Below, piece by piece: positions 33,734 through 44,325 of a stretch of 64,000 bases of DNA. Positions within the stretch are counted from its first letter, which is position 1. Each line of letters opens with the position of its first letter. The notes beneath the pieces are model-generated. The model saw nothing but the letters and a program-made list of their open reading frames with translations, was not told the DNA's origin and ran no database searches. Position numbers and translations under genes: made by a program. Location of the stretch: the NCBI RefSeq assembly GCF_003096715.1, contig NZ_QEOL01000006.1, positions 1 to 64,000 on the forward strand, in the 5' to 3' direction. Source of the DNA: Paraburkholderia silvatlantica (GTDB lineage Bacteria; Pseudomonadota; Gammaproteobacteria; Burkholderiales; Burkholderiaceae).

Positions 33734-35311
33734 ATGAAATACAAAGACCTGCGCGACTTCGTTGGTCGCCTGGAGACGCTCGGCGAATTGCGCCGCGTCC
33801 CGCAAGCTGTCTCTCCGGTGCTGGAAATGACCGAGCTGTGCGACCGCGTCCTGCGCGCCGGCGGCCCGGCCCTGCTCTTTGAGAACCGTTCGACGCACGC
33901 GTTCCCGGTGCTCGGCAATCTGTTCGGCACGCCCCGGCGCGTCGCACTCGGCATGGGCATCGACGCGCCGGAAAGCGGCGGCGACGGCGCCGCGCTCGGC
34001 TCGCTGCGCGACGTGGGGCGCCTGCTCTCGGCGCTCAAGGAGCCCGAGCCTCCACGCGGCCTGAAGGACGCGGGCAAGCTCCTCACGCTCGCCAAGGCCG
34101 TCTGGGACATGGCGCCGAGGACCGTGAGCGCGCCGCCCTGCCAGGAGATCGTCTGGGAAGACAACGACGTCGATCTCGCGAAGCTGCCGATCCAGACCTG
34201 CTGGCCCGGCGACGCCGGCCCGCTCGTCACCTGGGGCCTGACGGTCACGCGCGGCCCGAACAAGACGCGCCAGAATCTCGGCATCTACCGCCAGCAGCTG
34301 ATCGGCCGCAACAAGCTCATCATGCGGTGGCTCGCGCATCGCGGCGGCGCGCTCGACTTCCGCGAGTTCGCGCTGAAGCACCCCGGCAAGCCGTACCCGG
34401 TGGCAGTCGTGCTCGGCGCCGACCCGGCGACGATCCTCGGCGCCGTCACGCCGGTGCCCGACACGCTCTCCGAATACCAGTTCGCGGGCCTGTTGCGCGG
34501 CGCCCGCACCGAGCTCGCGAAGTGCCTGACGCCCGGCGTCGACACGCTCCAGGTGCCCGCGCGCGCCGAGATCGTGCTCGAGGGCTTCATCTACCCGCAG
34601 GCGGGCGAGCCCGGCCCGGCGCCCGCCGGCGCACCGCCGCGCCCCGCCAGGGGCACAGGCGCCGCGTACGAACACGCGCTCGAAGGCCCCTACGGCGACC
34701 ACACGGGCTACTACAACGAACAGGAGTGGTTCCCTGTCTTCACAGTCGAGCGCATCACCATGCGCCGCGATGCGATCTACCATTCGACATACACGGGCAA
34801 GCCGCCCGACGAGCCCGCGGTGCTCGGCGTAGCGCTCAACGAAGTGTTCGTGCCGCTGCTGCAGAAGCAGTTTCCCGAGATCACCGACTTCTATCTGCCG
34901 CCCGAGGGGTGCAGCTATCGCATGGCGATCGTGCAGATGAAGAAGAGCTACGCCGGGCACGCAAAACGCGTGATGTTCGGGGTGTGGAGCTTCCTGCGCC
35001 AGTTCATGTATACAAAGTTCATCGTCGTGGTCGACGATGACGTGGACATCCGCGACTGGAAGGAGGTGATCTGGGCGATCACCACGCGTATCGATCCGGC
35101 GCGCGACACCGTGCTCGTCGAGAACACGCCGATCGACTACCTCGACTTCGCTTCGCCGGTGGCCGGCCTCGGCTCGAAAATGGGGCTCGACGCCACCAAC
35201 AAGTGGCCCGGCGAGACGGACCGCGAATGGGGCCGCGCAATCGAAATGGACGCAGCCGTGAAGACGCGCGTCGACCGTCTCTACGGGGAACTCGGCTTCA
35301 GCCGCAGCTGA
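33734..35311 (+). CDS. ubiD: UbiD-family 4-hydroxy-3-polyprenylbenzoate decarboxylase
   Basis: 525 aa. Begins [22 protein letters not shown] as in E. coli UbiD, with [29 protein letters not shown] and the C-terminal [18 protein letters not shown]. It decarboxylates the octaprenyl-hydroxybenzoate intermediate of ubiquinone using prenylated FMN made by UbiX. The TTG/ATG choice is slightly open (frame extends to 33713), but family alignment favours 33734. An insert of about 15 Ala/Pro-rich residues ([14 protein letters not shown]) sits near residue 300. Confidence 0.95.
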   Translation: MKYKDLRDFVGRLETLGELRRVPQAVSPVLEMTELCDRVLRAGGPALLFENRSTHAFPVLGNLFGTPRRVALGMGIDAPESGGDGAALGSLRDVGRLLSALKEPEPPRGLKDAGKLLTLAKAVWDMAPRTVSAPPCQEIVWEDNDVDLAKLPIQTCWPGDAGPLVTWGLTVTRGPNKTRQNLGIYRQQLIGRNKLIMRWLAHRGGALDFREFALKHPGKPYPVAVVLGADPATILGAVTPVPDTLSEYQFAGLLRGARTELAKCLTPGVDTLQVPARAEIVLEGFIYPQAGEPGPAPAGAPPRPARGTGAAYEHALEGPYGDHTGYYNEQEWFPVFTVERITMRRDAIYHSTYTGKPPDEPAVLGVALNEVFVPLLQKQFPEITDFYLPPEGCSYRMAIVQMKKSYAGHAKRVMFGVWSFLRQFMYTKFIVVVDDDVDIRDWKEVIWAITTRIDPARDTVLVENTPIDYLDFASPVAGLGSKMGLDATNKWPGETDREWGRAIEMDAAVKTRVDRLYGELGFSRS

Positions 35312-35468
35312 CGCGCCGCGCCCCGCGGACCCGGGGCAACCCGGCGTGAAGCCTCGGGCACCGCGCCGGCCGATTCATCCGCGACGCCTATCGCGACGCC
35401 GCGCTTACCGCGTCACGCCTCGTGCATGGCATGAGCCGCGGCGCCAGTGACCCTGAGGAGACTCGAAG

Positions 35469-36941
35469 ATGAGCTTGTCCGCATCGGAGCGCCTGACACA
35501 ACTGAACGATCCCGCCCTCTTCAAGACCCGTGCGTACATCGACGGCGAATGGAGCGGCGGCGCGGCCACGTTCGCCGTGCTCGACCCCACCGACAACGCC
35601 GAGATCGCGAGCGTGCCCGACTTTGGCGCCGACGAGGCGCATCGCGCCATCGGCGCCGCGAACGCCGCGCTGCCGGCGTGGCGCGCAAAGACAGGCAAGG
35701 AGCGCGCCGCCATCCTGCGGCGCTGGTTCGACCTCGTGATCGAGCACGCCGACGACCTCGCCGCGATCATGACCGCCGAGCAAGGCAAGCCGCTTGCCGA
35801 GGCGCGCGGCGAAGTGATCTATGGCGCGTCCTTCCTGGAATGGTTTGCCGAAGAGGCCAAGCGTGTGAACGGCGACGTGCTCGCAAGCCCCGCCAGCGAC
35901 CGCAAGCTCGTCGTGCTCAAGCAGCCGATCGGCGTGTGCGCCTCGATCACCCCCTGGAATTTCCCGGTTGCGATGATCACGCGCAAAGTCGCGCCGGCCA
36001 TCGCCGCGGGTTGCACGATCGTCGTGAAGCCCGCCGAGCAGACGCCGCTTTGCGCGCTCGCGCTCGCCGAACTGGCGCAGCGAGCGGGCGTGCCCAAGGG
36101 CGTGTTCAACGTGCTGACCGCCGACTCCGCGAACTCCATCGAAATCGGCAAGGCGCTGTGCGAGAGCGACATCGTGCGCCATCTCTCATTTACGGGATCG
36201 ACGCCGGTGGGCCGCATCCTCATGCAGCAGTGCGCGCCGACGGTCAAGAAAATCGCCCTCGAACTCGGCGGCCACGCCCCCTTCATCGTGTTCGACGACG
36301 CCGACCTCGATGCCGCCGTGGAAGGCGCGATGATCTCGAAGTATCGCAACGCCGGCCAGACCTGCGTCTGCACGAACCGCTTCTATGTGCACGACAAGGT
36401 GTACGACGCTTTTGTCGAGAAGCTCGCCGCCGCCTCGCGCAAGATCAAGGTGGGCAACGGCTTCGAGGATGGCGTGAACCAGGGGCCGTTGATCGACGAC
36501 GCGGCTGTCGCCAAGGTCGCGCAGCACATCAGCGATGCGACCGCCCAGGGCGCGAAGCTCGTGGCGGGCGGCAAGGTCAGCTCGGGGCGCTACGTCGAAC
36601 CCACCGTGCTCGCCGATGTCACGCACGACATGCTGATTGCGCGGGAGGAAACGTTCGGCCCGGTCGCGGCGATATTGCGCTTCAGCAACGAAGCCGAAGT
36701 GATCGCTCTCGCCAACGACACCGAATTCGGCCTCGCCTCGTACTTTTACAGCCGCGACATCGGCCGCGTCTGGCGCGTGGCGGAAGCGCTCGAGTACGGT
36801 ATGGTCGGGATCAACACCGGACTCATCTCGAACGAGGTGGCGCCGTTTGGCGGCGTGAAGCAGTCGGGTCTCGGGCGCGAAGGTTCGAAGTACGGCATCG
36901 ACGAATATGTCGAACTGAAGTACCTGTGCATCGGCGTTTGA
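35469..36941 (+). CDS. gabD: Succinate-semialdehyde dehydrogenase (NADP+)
   Basis: 490 aa aldehyde dehydrogenase. ITPWNFPVAMITRK for NAD(P) binding, the general base Glu in LELGGHAPFIV and the nucleophile Cys in NAGQTCVC. The segment FDDADLDAAVEGAMISKYRNAGQTCVC is close to E. coli GabD. It oxidises succinic semialdehyde to succinate, linking GABA breakdown to the TCA cycle. No gabT is next to it. Strong GAGGAG before the ATG. Confidence 0.92.
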   Translation: MSLSASERLTQLNDPALFKTRAYIDGEWSGGAATFAVLDPTDNAEIASVPDFGADEAHRAIGAANAALPAWRAKTGKERAAILRRWFDLVIEHADDLAAIMTAEQGKPLAEARGEVIYGASFLEWFAEEAKRVNGDVLASPASDRKLVVLKQPIGVCASITPWNFPVAMITRKVAPAIAAGCTIVVKPAEQTPLCALALAELAQRAGVPKGVFNVLTADSANSIEIGKALCESDIVRHLSFTGSTPVGRILMQQCAPTVKKIALELGGHAPFIVFDDADLDAAVEGAMISKYRNAGQTCVCTNRFYVHDKVYDAFVEKLAAASRKIKVGNGFEDGVNQGPLIDDAAVAKVAQHISDATAQGAKLVAGGKVSSGRYVEPTVLADVTHDMLIAREETFGPVAAILRFSNEAEVIALANDTEFGLASYFYSRDIGRVWRVAEALEYGMVGINTGLISNEVAPFGGVKQSGLGREGSKYGIDEYVELKYLCIGV

Positions 36942-37024
36942 AGCACGTTTGAGCCGCGTGCGCCCGCTTCCTCAAAAGGCGGGCGTGCGCGGCATGCAAT
37001 CCATACCAACAAGAAATCGTTTTC

Positions 37025-37699
37025 ATGTCGCACGTTTCCCTGCTTTCCGACGGCTTTTTTCTGTCCCTTTCGCTTTGCCTCGACATCGGTCTCGTCAACG
37101 TCGCCATCATCTCGCTCACGCTCACGCACGGCTTCCGCCCGGGCTTCTGGCTAGGGCTCGGCTCGTGTTTCGGCGATCTCATCTATGCCGCACTCGCGCT
37201 TGCGGGCATGGCCGCGCTGCTGCAGTTTTCGGCCGTGCGCTGGATCGTGTGGATCGGCGGCTCCGCCCTGCTGCTCATGCTCACGTGGAAGATGGCGCGC
37301 GAAGCGCTCAATCCGGCATCGGCGCCGCCGGTGGAAGGCGAAGCCGATAACGCCGCACCGCTGCCCAACCCCTGGCGCAGCTTCGGGCGCGGCGTGCTGC
37401 TCGCGCTCTCGTCGCCGAGTGCGATTCTCTGGTTTGCGGCCGTCGGCGGCGCGCTCATCGCAAAGTCGGGGGCGACGAGCGCTGGCGCCGCATCGCTTTT
37501 TCTGCTGGGCTTTTTCGCGGGCGGGCTCGGCTGGACCCTGTTTATTTGCGGACTGGCCAGTCATGGCCGCAAACGCGCCGGCACCGGCCTGCTGCGCGCC
37601 TGCCACGTGCTTTCGGCATTGCTGTTCGCGTACTTTTCGTACAGCGTGATCGTGCATGGCTATCACGACCTGATCCTGCAAGGCGGGAGCGCGTCGTAA
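37025..37699 (+). CDS. LysE/RhtB-family amino-acid exporter
   Basis: 224 aa with about six transmembrane helices. The first helix (LSLCLDIGLVNVAIISLTLTHGFRPGFWLGLGSCFGDLIYAALALAG) carries the family G-x3-G-x3-D pattern, and SPSAILWFAAVGG matches the fourth segment. It exports amino acids or related metabolites; substrate unknown. It follows gabD by 83 bp and may be cotranscribed. Confidence 0.88.
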   Translation: MSHVSLLSDGFFLSLSLCLDIGLVNVAIISLTLTHGFRPGFWLGLGSCFGDLIYAALALAGMAALLQFSAVRWIVWIGGSALLLMLTWKMAREALNPASAPPVEGEADNAAPLPNPWRSFGRGVLLALSSPSAILWFAAVGGALIAKSGATSAGAASLFLLGFFAGGLGWTLFICGLASHGRKRAGTGLLRACHVLSALLFAYFSYSVIVHGYHDLILQGGSAS

Positions 37700-37869
37700 C
37701 CCGTGTCGGGCGCGAAGCGCGCCTGCCTCCCGACCGGCTTGCGTGTCAAGCTAGCGCGCCGTACAGGCGGCGAAAGCGAACGCCAAAAACGAACGGCGCA
37801 ACGCGGCGTGAGCCGGCGTTGCGCCGTTCGTGAAACCTGCGCAGGAGCGGCGTAGGCCGCCCCTCATGC

Positions 37870-38172
37870 TCAATGACGGTAGTAGCCGCGGCCGTAGTAA
37901 CCGTGGCCATAGTAGCCGTGATGCCAGTACGGACGGCCGTAATAGCCGTAGCCGTAGCCGCCTACGACGACGGGCGGCGGCGCGTACACCACCGGCGGCG
38001 GCGCATAGACCACGGGCGGGGGCGGCGGTGCGTAGACCGGCGCAGCGTAGACGGGATAAGCCGGGGCAACCGGAATGCCAATGCCGATACCCACCGAGAC
38101 GTGCGCCTGGGCCGCGCTGACGAACCCCACACCCAGCGCAGCGGCAACGATGAACGATACGGTCTTTTTCAC
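37870..38172 (-). CDS. Secreted Pro/Tyr/Gly/His-rich small protein
   Basis: 100 aa from a GTG at 38172 with an AGGAG site. Residues 1-23 are a signal peptide ending AQA. The mature part has proline repeats (PPPPVVYAPPPVVYAPPPVV), then a C-terminal Tyr-Gly-His tail (YGYGYYGRPYWHHGYYGHG). Similar small proteins recur in Burkholderia-type genomes without known role. The tail could bind metal or pack like silk. The function is not known. Confidence 0.75.
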   Translation of the reverse strand: MKKTVSFIVAAALGVGFVSAAQAHVSVGIGIGIPVAPAYPVYAAPVYAPPPPPVVYAPPPVVYAPPPVVVGGYGYGYYGRPYWHHGYYGHGYYGRGYYRH

Positions 38173-38518
38173 TTCTCTTCTCCTGGCGGCCACCAGCGGC
38201 GACGCGCATATAACGGGCACTGCCCACACATTCAATGTATCGAAAACAGCGGCCCTCATTGGTAGCCATTTGTTTCGAATTGCAATCCTGTTTTGGGGGC
38301 GCTTAATAGCGCGTCAAGCCCGGTGGGCGCGGGTGCCGAGAAAAATCGCCGTATCCGCGCCCGGTCGCGACGCCATTCGTTACAAAAACCGGGGCGCCGT
38401 CATTATTACCGGCGCGAGGGTATCGCGAGGCAGGTCTCCCGGTAATGTTTGATTACAAATTGGTTGACCGGGACGACGTTCGGGTCGCTGACGCGACGCG
38501 CAGCGAAGTGTAAACGAC

Positions 38519-38545
38519 GATGCCCGGTCGGGGGGACCGGGCATC
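38519..38545 (-). terminator. Hairpin downstream of 53-aa gene
   Basis: GATGCCCGGTC and GACCGGGCATC form a perfect 11-bp stem with a 5-nt loop, 55 bp past the stop of the 53-aa gene. On the minus strand the following T-tract is weak (CGTCGTTT), so this may be a weak terminator or transcript-end stabiliser. The rest of the gap 38173-38600 holds nothing I recognise. Confidence 0.55.
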
Positions 38546-38600
38546 TCATTCGACCAGCCGGCGGCGCACAAACCGTCGGCCACGTTGAACCGACTCTGCG

Positions 38601-38762
38601 CTATCCGACCTTCACGTAGGTGAACTCGCGCGTGACGTTCGGTGGCACATAGGCGCCGCTGATGCGCACACGTGGCGTCAGGCGCTTCTTCTGATCCCAC
38701 CAGCGGCGGCGTTGAAAGGGCGTGAGAAACCGCAGATGCTTTCGGTAAGCGAAGATGCTCAT
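38601..38762 (-). CDS. Small basic hypothetical protein
   Basis: 53 aa (MSIFAYRKHLRFLTPFQRRRWWDQ...) rich in Arg and Lys. I chose ATG 38762 because GGGGAG stands six bases before it; the frame extends upstream to 38939 but that part looks non-coding. No signal or membrane segment. Unknown function. Confidence 0.55.
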   Translation of the reverse strand: MSIFAYRKHLRFLTPFQRRRWWDQKKRLTPRVRISGAYVPPNVTREFTYVKVG

Positions 38763-39361
38763 GGTGAACTCCCCGAATCGGACTACCGACAGGAACAAAC
38801 CCAATTGCACGACTGCAACAACGAAACCGAAACGATGAAAAGTATTGTGCTCAGATTCCGCGCCAAAAATCGCAGTGTTGCGAGATAGCCTCACGAGCGC
38901 CGTATATGCACAGCACACTGTTCGTTGCGGCTTCCCCATGCTGGATCTGAGTTGCAGCGCATCGATGCGCCGCCAGCCAGCAGCAGAAATTGTGCCGCGT
39001 CAGGCCATCGGTGCGACAACGCGCCCGACACAGTCATTTGTAGCCGCACCGCCGGCGGGTGATCGGTACGAAAGCGAACATTTCCTGCGCCGCGCGGCGG
39101 TGGCGCAACACTCGGGCCGTGCGGCGCCTGACTGGCGCGGTCTGTCTGAATCACTGTAGCCGTTCGCGGAGAAGCCTGCCGCGAGCGCAGCCATTTTGCG
39201 CGGCGCGCACGCCGGAAGCCGCGGCCGCCGACGCGCGCTGGGCGCCCGCAGCAGCATCGATCGCGGATACTGGCGAGGCGTAAGCCGTGGTAATGTGGCG
39301 ACGGCGCGCGCATCGCAACGGCACGGAGCGCGCCCATGGGACTCACCGACGAGCACGCACA
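38763..39361. other. 599-bp stretch with no recognised gene
   Basis: Short overlapping frames occur on both strands but none has a ribosome site together with a recognisable product. It probably carries the promoters of the 53-aa gene and of the downstream EthD gene. Confidence 0.45.
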
Positions 39362-39682
39362 ATGATCAAGGTCAGCATCCTTTATCCCTATCGCGAGAAC
39401 GGGCGTTTCGACACCGGGTACTACTGCACGCACCACATGCCGCTCGCGGCGAAGCTCTTTGGCGACTCGCTCAAGGGCTGGTCGGTCGACATCGGCATCA
39501 ATGCCGGGCCGCCGGGCACACCGCCGCCGTACGTCGCGGCCGGACACTTCCTGTTCGAGACGGTAGAGGCGTTCTACGCGGTGTTTCAGCCGCATGCCGA
39601 CACACTCCTCGACGACATTCCCAACTATACCGACGGCGGAAATGGCACCATTCTGATCAGCGAGGTCAAGGTGTCCGTCTGA
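39362..39682 (+). CDS. EthD-family dimeric alpha+beta barrel protein
   Basis: 106 aa. IKVSILYPYRENGRFDTGYYCTHHMPLA is the EthD/ferredoxin-like barrel pattern with the HMPLA helix; the IPNYTDG C-terminal block agrees. These small proteins act as dimers in ether or aromatic degradation or have unknown roles. The ATG at 39362 suits the family length; the frame opens earlier at 39287. No linked degradation gene nearby. Confidence 0.82.
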   Translation: MIKVSILYPYRENGRFDTGYYCTHHMPLAAKLFGDSLKGWSVDIGINAGPPGTPPPYVAAGHFLFETVEAFYAVFQPHADTLLDDIPNYTDGGNGTILISEVKVSV

Positions 39683-39786
39683 CGTGCTCCGCGTGGTTGA
39701 ACGGGGCGAGCGCAACCCCGGCATGACCTTTATCGGCCGCCACACGCCAGGCACGCCGCCACCCACACAAGAAGGAAACAACACCG

Positions 39787-40350
39787 ATGTTCGGCGATAT
39801 CGCCCGCTTTCTGCTCAATACGGTCTTCACGCTGTTCGGCGCCGCGCTGCTGCTGCGCGCCTGGCTCCAGTACGTGCGTGTGCCGCCGTACAACCCCGTG
39901 ACCCACGCGATCCAGCAGGTCACCAACTGGCTGGTGCTGCCGCTGCGGCACGTGATTCCCGGCGTGCGCGGCATCGACTGGGCGAGCGTGGTCGCCGCGC
40001 TGGTCGCGGCCATTGCCTACGTGCTGCTGATGGTATGGATCGCGGGGGTGGACCCATTGGGTCTTTTGCCGACGCTGCTCATTGTCGCCGTGCTCACGCT
40101 CGTGAAATGGGCGCTCAACCTGCTGATCTGGCTGACGATCCTGATGGCGTTGCTCTCGTGGCTCAACCCGCGCTCGGCGGCGATGCCCGTGTTGTTCCAG
40201 CTGACGGCGCCGTTCCTCAACCCCCTGCGCCGCATCCTGCCGAACCTGGGCGGCCTCGACCTCTCGCCGATCCTGCTCTTCGTGATCGTGCAGGTGCTGC
40301 TGATGGTGGTCACCCGCGCGGCGGTTTCGCTCACGCTGTTTGGGATTTGA
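39787..40350 (+). CDS. YggT-family membrane protein
   Basis: 187 aa with two similar halves, each with two hydrophobic segments, as in YggT. FLLNTVFTLFGAALLLRAWLQYVRVPPYNPVTHAI and the second-half LNPRSAAMPVLFQLTAPFLNPLRRILPNLGGLDLSPILLF repeat the same pattern. Inner-membrane protein of unclear role, linked to envelope or osmotic tolerance in some species. An AAGGAA ribosome site precedes ATG. Confidence 0.9.
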   Translation: MFGDIARFLLNTVFTLFGAALLLRAWLQYVRVPPYNPVTHAIQQVTNWLVLPLRHVIPGVRGIDWASVVAALVAAIAYVLLMVWIAGVDPLGLLPTLLIVAVLTLVKWALNLLIWLTILMALLSWLNPRSAAMPVLFQLTAPFLNPLRRILPNLGGLDLSPILLFVIVQVLLMVVTRAAVSLTLFGI

Positions 40351-40447
40351 GGACGCATCGGTGCACGCGGCGGCGTGCCTGGCGCGCCGCGTCGCTCGAG
40401 CGCGTCATTGCGCAAGAAGGCCAAAAACGCGTAAAATAGCGCGCTCT

Positions 40448-40522
40448 GCGGGCGTCGTATAATGGCCATTACCTCAGCTTCCCAAGCTGATGACGTGGGT
40501 TCGATTCCCATCGCCCGCTCCA
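40448..40522 (+). tRNA. tRNA-Gly (anticodon CCC)
   Basis: Acceptor GCGGGCG pairs with CGCCCGC. The anticodon loop is TTCCCAA between the CAGC and GCTG stem strands, giving anticodon CCC. The T-arm has GGGTTCGATTCCC. CCA is encoded (40520-40522). A TAAAAT -10-like element lies about 11 bp upstream. Confidence 0.96.
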
Positions 40523-40766
40523 CGTCGGTTTGCCGACCTCTCTTCGAGGCCTGGCTTTCGAACAACGCCCCTGCCAGGACATCCCCCGGGACGCCATGCC
40601 CGCCCGACCGGCACACGCCGGGCACGACCTGAATTCCTCTGTTGCACAATGCACTCTGGCGCTTCTCGGGTCCTCCCGCACGCGCCGCGAGCAGGTCCGC
40701 CGACATGTATTTCGCTCGACTGCCACATAACGACTCGCTGCGCGCCCTCTGGCGCACCCGTCTCCG

Positions 40767-40991
40767 ATGGATCAATTTTTCATGTCCCGGCCGAGCGCGA
40801 TCAGCCTGATCGTGCGCTCGCACAAAGCCCTTCTCGCCGACGCCGACGATCGCCCATCGACCGAAGCCGAGCGCCTGCGCGCCGCGGCCGCCGACCTCAC
40901 GCGCCTGCTATTCGACGTCCGTGCCGGGCGTGTGAACGCGTTCGAATTGAACGAACCTGCGCGCATGCGAGTCGTCATTTCATCCGATTGA
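40767..40991 (+). CDS. Small hypothetical protein
   Basis: 74 aa ([28 protein letters not shown]...), mostly helical by composition, without membrane segment or motif. The start could also be the ATG at 40782. There is no strong ribosome site. It lies between tRNA-Gly and trmB. Weakly supported by coding-like composition only. Confidence 0.4.
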   Translation: MDQFFMSRPSAISLIVRSHKALLADADDRPSTEAERLRAAAADLTRLLFDVRAGRVNAFELNEPARMRVVISSD

Positions 40992-41319
40992 GGCGCGGAT
41001 CGCTGCGCGGCCCGGGGCGCAGCGAGGCGCCGCGGCCATGCCTTGGCCGCCAGAGCCATGCGAGCGCGCTGATATAATGCGCGACGGCTTCGGAGCCGCC
41101 ATGCTTCGAGCGCGCCGCGCCCGCCTGCCGGGCCAAGGGCCGGCACCAATTCCGGCGAACGCAAAAACGGCCGACAAGGCGTCCGGCCACACCGGCCCGC
41201 GTAGCCTGCGGCACCGCGTCGCCCCGAATAGCCGGCATGGCTCGCACCGAGCCGAAGGCGCAGCCCGCCTCCATTATCGACAGCCGCGACATCCGCCGCT
41301 CTCACACCCACTCGCGAAG
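40992..41319 (+). other. 328-bp leader region upstream of trmB
   Basis: Holds a perfect TATAAT at 41073-41078, a likely -10 for trmB, with no clear -35. The trmB frame is open through here to 41038, but the translated part does not resemble TrmB. No other gene is supported. Confidence 0.45.
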
Positions 41320-42102
41320 ATGAATCACGACCCCAACGACGACGCCCGTCCCGGCGCCACGCAGTCCGACGCACAAGACGCCGCCTCCGGCACGAACGCG
41401 CAATCCGGGACGGCCGCCGGCGACGCGCTGCACCACCGCCGCATCCGCAGCTTCGTGACGCGTGCCGGCCGCGTCTCGACCGGCCAGCGCCGCGCGATCG
41501 ACGAACTCGGCCCGCGCTTCGTCGTGCCCTATGCGCCGCAAGTTGCCGACTGGGACGCCGTGTTTGAACGGCGCGCACCGCGCATTCTGGAGATCGGTTT
41601 CGGCATGGGCGCGAGCACGGCGGAAATCGCCGCATTGCGCCGCGAAGACGACTTCCTCGGCGTCGAGGTCCACGAACCTGGCGTTGGCGCGCTGCTCAAG
41701 CTGATCGGCGAGCAGCATCTGGAGAACATCCGCATCATCCAGCACGACGCCGTCGAAGTGCTCGAGCATATGATCGCGCCGGCGAGCCTCGACGGCGTGC
41801 ACATCTTCTTCCCCGATCCGTGGCACAAGGCCCGCCATCACAAGCGCCGCCTGATCCAGCCGAAGTTCGTCGCCCATCTCGTCTCGCGCATGAAGCCGGG
41901 CGCGTACCTGCACTGCGCGACCGACTGGCAGAACTACGCCGAACAGATGCTCGAAGTGCTCAGCGCACAGCCCGCGCTCGAGAATACGGCCGCCGACTAC
42001 GCGCCGCGCCCCGACTACCGCCCGGTGACGAAGTTCGAGCGCCGCGGCCTGCGCCTCGGTCACGGCGTGTGGGATCTGGTGTTCCGCCGCCGCGCAGACT
42101 GA
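41320..42102 (+). CDS. trmB: tRNA (guanine-N7)-methyltransferase
   Basis: 260 aa. SAM-binding [16 protein letters not shown] and the substrate-site [17 protein letters not shown] are TrmB signatures, with the C-terminal [17 protein letters not shown]. It makes m7G46 in tRNA. The N-terminal ~40 residues are Asp/Ala-rich and poorly conserved, so ATG 41320 is likely but not certain. Confidence 0.94.
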   Translation: MNHDPNDDARPGATQSDAQDAASGTNAQSGTAAGDALHHRRIRSFVTRAGRVSTGQRRAIDELGPRFVVPYAPQVADWDAVFERRAPRILEIGFGMGASTAEIAALRREDDFLGVEVHEPGVGALLKLIGEQHLENIRIIQHDAVEVLEHMIAPASLDGVHIFFPDPWHKARHHKRRLIQPKFVAHLVSRMKPGAYLHCATDWQNYAEQMLEVLSAQPALENTAADYAPRPDYRPVTKFERRGLRLGHGVWDLVFRRRAD

Positions 42103-42122
42103 AACCGGGAACCTTATTGAAG

Positions 42123-42160
42123 AACGGGCGCCGTGATGTCACACGGCGCCCGTTGCGTTT
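42123..42160. terminator. Bidirectional intrinsic terminator
   Basis: AACGGGCGCCGTG and CACGGCGCCCGTT pair over 13 bp with a 6-nt loop, followed by GCGTTTT. It lies between the convergent trmB and uppP. Confidence 0.82.
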
Positions 42161-43015
42161 TCAGTCGTCCCAGCCTAGCCCACCGCCATAGCCGAGCAGC
42201 AGGATCACGAGCCCGAAAGCGATCCGGTACCAGGCGAAGGCCGTAAAATCGTGCGAAGCCACGAAGCGCAGCAGCCAGCGCACGCAGGCGAACGCGCTCA
42301 CGAACGCGGCGACGAAGCCGATGCCGAAGAGCCCGAGCCCGTCCACGGAAAGCTCGTGCCAGCTCCTGTACAGCTCATAAACGGTCGCGCCGAAGATCAC
42401 GGGAATCGCAAGGAAGAACGAGAACTCGGTCGCGACGCGACGCTCGAGGCCGAACAGCATCGCGCCGATGATAGTCGAGCCCGAACGCGACATGCCCGGA
42501 ATCAGCGCGAAGCACTGCGCGCAGCCCACCTTGAAGGCGTCGAGCGGCGTGATCTCGTCAATCGAGTTCACGCGCGCGCTGCGCTGCTCGGCGACCGGCA
42601 GTCCCTTTGGGCCACGCAGGCGATTTTCGACCCACAGGATGACGAGGCCGCCGACGACGAGCGCGAACGCCACCGGCACCGGCGCGAAGAGCACCGACTT
42701 GATCGCCTTCTCGAACATCAGACCGAGCACGACGGCCGGAATGGTGGCGACGATCACGTTGAGCGTAAAACGCCGCGCATCGCGCCGCGAGGGCAACCCT
42801 ACGACCACCTGGCCAATCTTGCGCCGGAACTCCCAGCACACGGCGAGAATCGCGCCGAACTGGATCACCACGTAGAAGGTCTTCGAATACTCGCCGTCGA
42901 AATTGAGCAGGCTGCCGGCGACGATCAGATGCCCCGTGCTCGAAACAGGCAGAAATTCCGTCAACCCTTCGACGATGCCGAGAATCAAGGCCTTGCAGGT
43001 CAAAATCCAGTCCAT
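42161..43015 (-). CDS. uppP: Undecaprenyl-diphosphatase
   Basis: 284 aa, about eight transmembrane helices. Motif 1 [19 protein letters not shown] and motif 2 [15 protein letters not shown] are the BacA/UppP active-site signatures. It recycles undecaprenyl pyrophosphate, the lipid carrier of cell-wall synthesis, and gives bacitracin tolerance. The ATG at 43015 follows AGGGG; the longer frame (to 43180) adds a non-membrane basic stretch. Confidence 0.95.
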   Translation of the reverse strand: MDWILTCKALILGIVEGLTEFLPVSSTGHLIVAGSLLNFDGEYSKTFYVVIQFGAILAVCWEFRRKIGQVVVGLPSRRDARRFTLNVIVATIPAVVLGLMFEKAIKSVLFAPVPVAFALVVGGLVILWVENRLRGPKGLPVAEQRSARVNSIDEITPLDAFKVGCAQCFALIPGMSRSGSTIIGAMLFGLERRVATEFSFFLAIPVIFGATVYELYRSWHELSVDGLGLFGIGFVAAFVSAFACVRWLLRFVASHDFTAFAWYRIAFGLVILLLGYGGGLGWDD

Positions 43016-43103
43016 CCCTTTTTTCCCCTCTTCTTTGAGCGTCAGGACAGCGCATGCCGCGCCACGCGACCGGCGACGGCCGCGTGCGCCGGGTTTCGCC
43101 GGC

Positions 43104-43691
43104 TTACTTCTCGACGATCTGCACGCGTATGCCATTTGTAAGGATGGTGATTGTACCGGGTTCGTAGTTGACGCCGGCAAATTGGAGCTGGTCGGGCTTG
43201 AACGTATAGACGGGGTAATTGTTGAGCAGCTGGGTGGCGACGAGCGCGGCGACCGCGCTCACCTGCGGCGCGTAGGCGGCGGCGTTGCCCGCCATGTCGA
43301 CGCCATCGACCGAAGGCGAGCGCAGCACCACGGAGCGGCTCCCGCTGTCGTAGGCGAGTTCGCTCGACACCGTGAACGCGCCGCTCACGGGCTGCTGCAT
43401 CAACGGGCTTTCGAGGTGCGCGTCGAGCCGCACCGCCACGCGGTTGCGATCGGGCTGCAGCGTCACGACCGGGTTCGCGAGCGAGACGTCGAAAATCTGC
43501 TGCATCGAGCGGCGATAGGGAAACTTGCGCTGCACCGCATCCTGCACCTGCTGCTGCGAGAACGTGTAGTGATCGGGAATGAACGGGAAGATCCCCGTCG
43601 CACACGCGCCGAGCGACATCGCCGTACCCGCCGCAGCGCAGGCTGTGAACAGGAAGGCGCGCCGGGAAACGCGCGTTGCGGTGTGGGCCAT
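43104..43691 (-). CDS. DUF1439 (YceB-like) lipoprotein
   Basis: 195 aa. Twin-arginine-like start (SRRAFLFTA) and a lipobox SLGAC (Cys at about residue 30) suggest a lipoprotein. The mature part ([18 protein letters not shown]...) is DUF1439, a TULIP-like lipid-binding family with E. coli YceB. Probably sits in the outer membrane facing the periplasm. AGGAG precedes ATG 43691. Confidence 0.85.
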   Translation of the reverse strand: MAHTATRVSRRAFLFTACAAAGTAMSLGACATGIFPFIPDHYTFSQQQVQDAVQRKFPYRRSMQQIFDVSLANPVVTLQPDRNRVAVRLDAHLESPLMQQPVSGAFTVSSELAYDSGSRSVVLRSPSVDGVDMAGNAAAYAPQVSAVAALVATQLLNNYPVYTFKPDQLQFAGVNYEPGTITILTNGIRVQIVEK

Positions 43692-43785
43692 GCGAAATCT
43701 CCTTGTTGGGCCGGGATTGTGTTGGGCCGATTGGCGCGCCGTCATTCTGGCGCATGGCGGCTCGCCGACGCAGTGTGCGCCGGGT

Positions 43786-44103
43786 TCAGCGCGCGGCTGG
43801 CACTCGTGGCCGGGTTTGCGGCCGAGTTTGCGCCTCGAGATGCGTGAGCCAGACAATGGCCTCGTCGCGCGACTCGCCGCACATCTCGGGCTGCGGCTGC
43901 AGCCCCGAGCAGCACGCCGGCCGCAATGGCGAGCCGAAGATCAGGCAGCGCAGGTCCTCGCCGAGCTGAACACAACGCACGCCGGCCGGCTTGCCTTGAG
44001 GCATGCCGGGAATCGGGCTCGTAATGGACGGCGCGATGCAGCACGCGCCGCAACCGGGACGGCAGGCATGCCCTGAGGCATCGGCGGGGAAAACGGTACT
44101 CAC
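43786..44103 (-). CDS. YkgJ-family cysteine-cluster protein
   Basis: 105 aa from a GTG with AGGAAG upstream. [13 protein letters not shown] and later RCLIFG...RPACCSG form the CxxxCxxCC-type cluster typical of YkgJ/UPF0153 proteins, thought to bind zinc or iron. Function unknown. Confidence 0.85.
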   Translation of the reverse strand: MSTVFPADASGHACRPGCGACCIAPSITSPIPGMPQGKPAGVRCVQLGEDLRCLIFGSPLRPACCSGLQPQPEMCGESRDEAIVWLTHLEAQTRPQTRPRVPAAR

Positions 44104-44325
44104 TTCGGCTTCCTGGAACGCTCACAAATCGTGTCCGCGCGGCGGCGGACCAGACGGCATTGTGCCATCGCTCGCGTGCGACCTTTTTACACAATCGCTT
44201 CTTCCTACGCGCTCGTACACTTTGTCCATCTGGCGCTGTAGGACAAGGGACAGGCCACCTGTGCGCGGCTTCCCGCGGCGCCGGACGCTGCCCACCCGTG
44301 CGCCGCCCTTCCCAGTGAGCTTTGC

